Below, piece by piece: positions 62,671-64,000 of a stretch of DNA of 64,000 bases. Positions within the stretch are counted from its first letter, which is position 1. Each line of letters opens with the position of its first letter. This stretch comes from Mucilaginibacter sp. KACC 22773 (GTDB lineage: Bacteria > Bacteroidota > Bacteroidia > Sphingobacteriales > Sphingobacteriaceae). The notes under the pieces were generated by a model. It had not been told where the DNA came from and did no database searches. It saw nothing but the letters and a program-made list of their open reading frames with translations. The translations under genes and the position numbers were made by a program. The DNA lies in NCBI RefSeq assembly GCF_028736215.1, contig NZ_CP117883.1:2108001-2172000 (forward strand), in the 5' to 3' direction.

Positions 62671-62691
62671 CCGGAGAGTAACACTCCCCGG
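62671..62691 (+). promoter_or_regulatory. Interrupted palindrome upstream of the isomerase gene
   Basis: CCGGAGAGTAACACTCCCCGG: arms CCGG/CCGG and GAGT/ACTC around AAC. It lies 19 bases before the ATG at 62711. It could be an operator or an mRNA hairpin; not the same as the 16712 palindrome. Confidence 0.4.
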
Positions 62692-62710
62692 AATAAACCG
62701 ATAATTAACC

Positions 62711-63601
62711 ATGGAATCAAATCAAAACAGGCGGTCGGCTATAAAAAATATAGTTACCGGTACAGCAGCCATTACCGCGGCCGGCATGTTATCGTCATTT
62801 AAACCCGGGGAAAAAGAAATGGTAGTTGATACTGCGCTAAAAGGTAATATTAACCATGCCGTATGCCGCTGGTGCTATGGCGATATGACAGTTGAACAGC
62901 TTTGCGCGGCCGCTAAAGATATTGGCATAAAAGGTATCGACCTGGTTGGCCCGGCAGACTGGCCCACACTTAAAAAGTATGGCCTGTACTCATCTATGTG
63001 TAACGGTGCCGAAATTAACCTGACTGATGGTTTTGGTGATACGCAGTTTCATGCCCAGTTGCATAAAAACTACAGCGAAATGATTCCCAAGGTTGCTGCA
63101 GCCGGTTATAAAAACCTGATCTGTTTTAGCGGCAGCCGTCGCGGAAAAGACAATGAAACCGGTTGGAATAATTGTGTGGAGGGTTTGAAACCAATGGTTG
63201 AACTGGCCGAAAAACACAACATTGTACTGGTAATGGAACTGCTGAACAGCAAAATTGACCACAAAGATTACCAATGCGACAGGGTAGAGTGGGGTGCCGA
63301 ACTGGCCAAAAGGATAGGATCGGAACATTTTAAATTGCTGTTTGATATTTATCACATGCAGATTGATGAAGGTGATGTGATCCGTAATATACGTCAATAT
63401 CACCCATATATTAACCACTACCATACAGGCGGCGTACCCGGCCGTAACGAGATTGACGAAACACAGGAGCTTTATTACCCGGCAATAATGAAAGCTATTG
63501 TAGAAACCGGTCATAAAGGTTTTGTTGCGCAGGAATTTATTCCGAAGCAAAAAGACAAGGTGGCATCGCTGCGTAAAGCGGTACATATTTGCGACGTTTA
63601 A
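62711..63601 (+). CDS. Tat-type hydroxypyruvate isomerase-like TIM-barrel protein
   Basis: 296 aa. N-terminus QNRRSAIKNIVTGTAAITAA is Tat-like. The body is a xylose-isomerase-like barrel of the hydroxypyruvate isomerase subgroup: NHAVCRWCYGDMTVEQLCAA, DIGIKGIDLVGPADW, NLICFSGSRRGKDNETGWN, VLVMELLNSKIDHKDYQCD, LLFDIYHMQIDEGDVI and NHYHTGGVPGRNEIDET, with the metal Glu, Asp, His and Glu residues. If exported it works on a periplasmic sugar, again unlike the classical cytosolic enzyme. Its neighbour downstream is another exported barrel. Confidence 0.9.
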   Translation: MESNQNRRSAIKNIVTGTAAITAAGMLSSFKPGEKEMVVDTALKGNINHAVCRWCYGDMTVEQLCAAAKDIGIKGIDLVGPADWPTLKKYGLYSSMCNGAEINLTDGFGDTQFHAQLHKNYSEMIPKVAAAGYKNLICFSGSRRGKDNETGWNNCVEGLKPMVELAEKHNIVLVMELLNSKIDHKDYQCDRVEWGAELAKRIGSEHFKLLFDIYHMQIDEGDVIRNIRQYHPYINHYHTGGVPGRNEIDETQELYYPAIMKAIVETGHKGFVAQEFIPKQKDKVASLRKAVHICDV

Positions 63602-63651
63602 ACCTTATGGTTTAAATACACTCCAATGCTATATTAACCAAACAGAAATAC

Positions 63652-64000
63652 ATGACATCCAGAAGAACATTTTTAGCGCAGGCCGGTATACTTTCGGCAG
63701 GTGCAATGTTAGCGCCGTCTTTATTATCGGCAAAAGAAAAGAAAGGTGCGGGCCTGCAGTTATATAGCTTGCGTAACGAGTTACCTGCCGATGTAAAAGG
63801 TGTAATAGGTAAAGTGGCTAAAGCTGGTTACAAAGAAGTGGAAACCTTTGGCTATAACAAAGAAAAAGGCTACTGGGGACTGCCCAGCAAAGATTTTGGA
63901 ACGTTGTTAAAGGATAACGGACTCAGCAGCCCAAGCGGTCACTATGGTTTAGACTCGTACTTTGGCGAAGGAAAAACCGATGATTTAAATATGTATGTGG
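63652..64000 (+). CDS. Tat-exported TIM-barrel sugar isomerase/epimerase-like protein (3' end outside window)
   Basis: Partial, 116 codons visible. The start MTSRRTFLAQAGILSAGAML is a Tat signal with twin arginines. The start of the barrel, GLQLYSLRNELPADVKGVIG then KAGYKEVETFGYN, matches the protein at 50577 (VGVQLYSVRDAM, DAGYHHVEHANY), and both have a PSGH segment. It is therefore a paralog of that protein. It runs off the right edge 50 bases after the previous gene and is probably in its operon. Confidence 0.9.
   Translation, partial: MTSRRTFLAQAGILSAGAMLAPSLLSAKEKKGAGLQLYSLRNELPADVKGVIGKVAKAGYKEVETFGYNKEKGYWGLPSKDFGTLLKDNGLSSPSGHYGLDSYFGEGKTDDLNMYV

Noticed and set aside
62671..62691. 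Same operator as 16712-16737
   Set aside because: The arms differ (CCGGAGAGT against CCGGGAACG); only CCGG is shared, so there is no evidence of one regulator.
62990..63586. 198-codon open frame antisense to the hydroxypyruvate isomerase-like gene
   Set aside because: Shadow of a conserved gene; the composition is typical of an antisense frame.

Overview
The window is chromosomal DNA of a Bacteroidota bacterium, most likely a Sphingobacteriaceae member close to Mucilaginibacter or Pedobacter. The evidence is a SusC/SusD/SusE locus, many short lipoproteins, DUF3857 transglutaminase-like proteins, Bacteroidota-type -7 boxes (TAnnTTTG) and moderate G+C. The genus is an inference. No rRNA, tRNA or CRISPR array was seen. 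Both ends cut genes: a GH19 chitinase-like lipoprotein on the left and a TIM-barrel sugar isomerase-like protein on the right.

Region by region. 0-10.5 kb is mostly housekeeping: cobalamin adenosyltransferase, IspD, QueA, an ABC permease, a large hybrid sensor kinase and citrate synthase. 10.7-17.9 kb is a glycan (probably alpha-glucan) uptake locus, SusE-SusD-SusC on the minus strand, divergent from a CBM48-like esterase, with a perfect LacI-type palindrome between them. 18-33.6 kb carries RecQ, several small membrane proteins and lipoproteins, a CDF transporter, an acetyltransferase, an M15 peptidase, an AlkD-like protein and MutS. 34.3-36.0 kb is an intact IS3-family element. 36.4-48.7 kb holds two DUF3857 proteins, a DnaQ-like exonuclease, QueG, a thioesterase, a TPR histidine kinase and a fatty-acid desaturase.

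48.9-64 kb is the most unusual gene set. It has two GMC flavoprotein dehydrogenases, each with a C-X5-C-X3-C motif, and two gluconate-2-dehydrogenase-subunit-3-like partners with Tat plus lipobox signals. It also has two Gfo/Idh/MocA oxidoreductases, four xylose-isomerase-like TIM barrels (three with Tat-type N-termini), an MFS transporter and a c-type cytochrome lipoprotein. I infer a periplasmic sugar- or glycoside-oxidising pathway of the 3-keto-glycoside type: the exported flavoenzymes oxidise the sugar, electrons pass to the cytochrome, TIM barrels cleave or isomerise the product, the MFS protein imports it, and cytosolic enzymes finish.

A second theme is intergenic. Many gene ends carry long imperfect inverted repeats whose arms are built from short, degenerate, tandemly repeated words. 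The words differ at almost every locus, but the layout (arm, loop, complementary arm, just after a stop codon) is the same. Two arms run into coding sequence. These elements separate the transcription units of the oxidative cluster and probably act as terminators, but their origin is not explained by any family I know.
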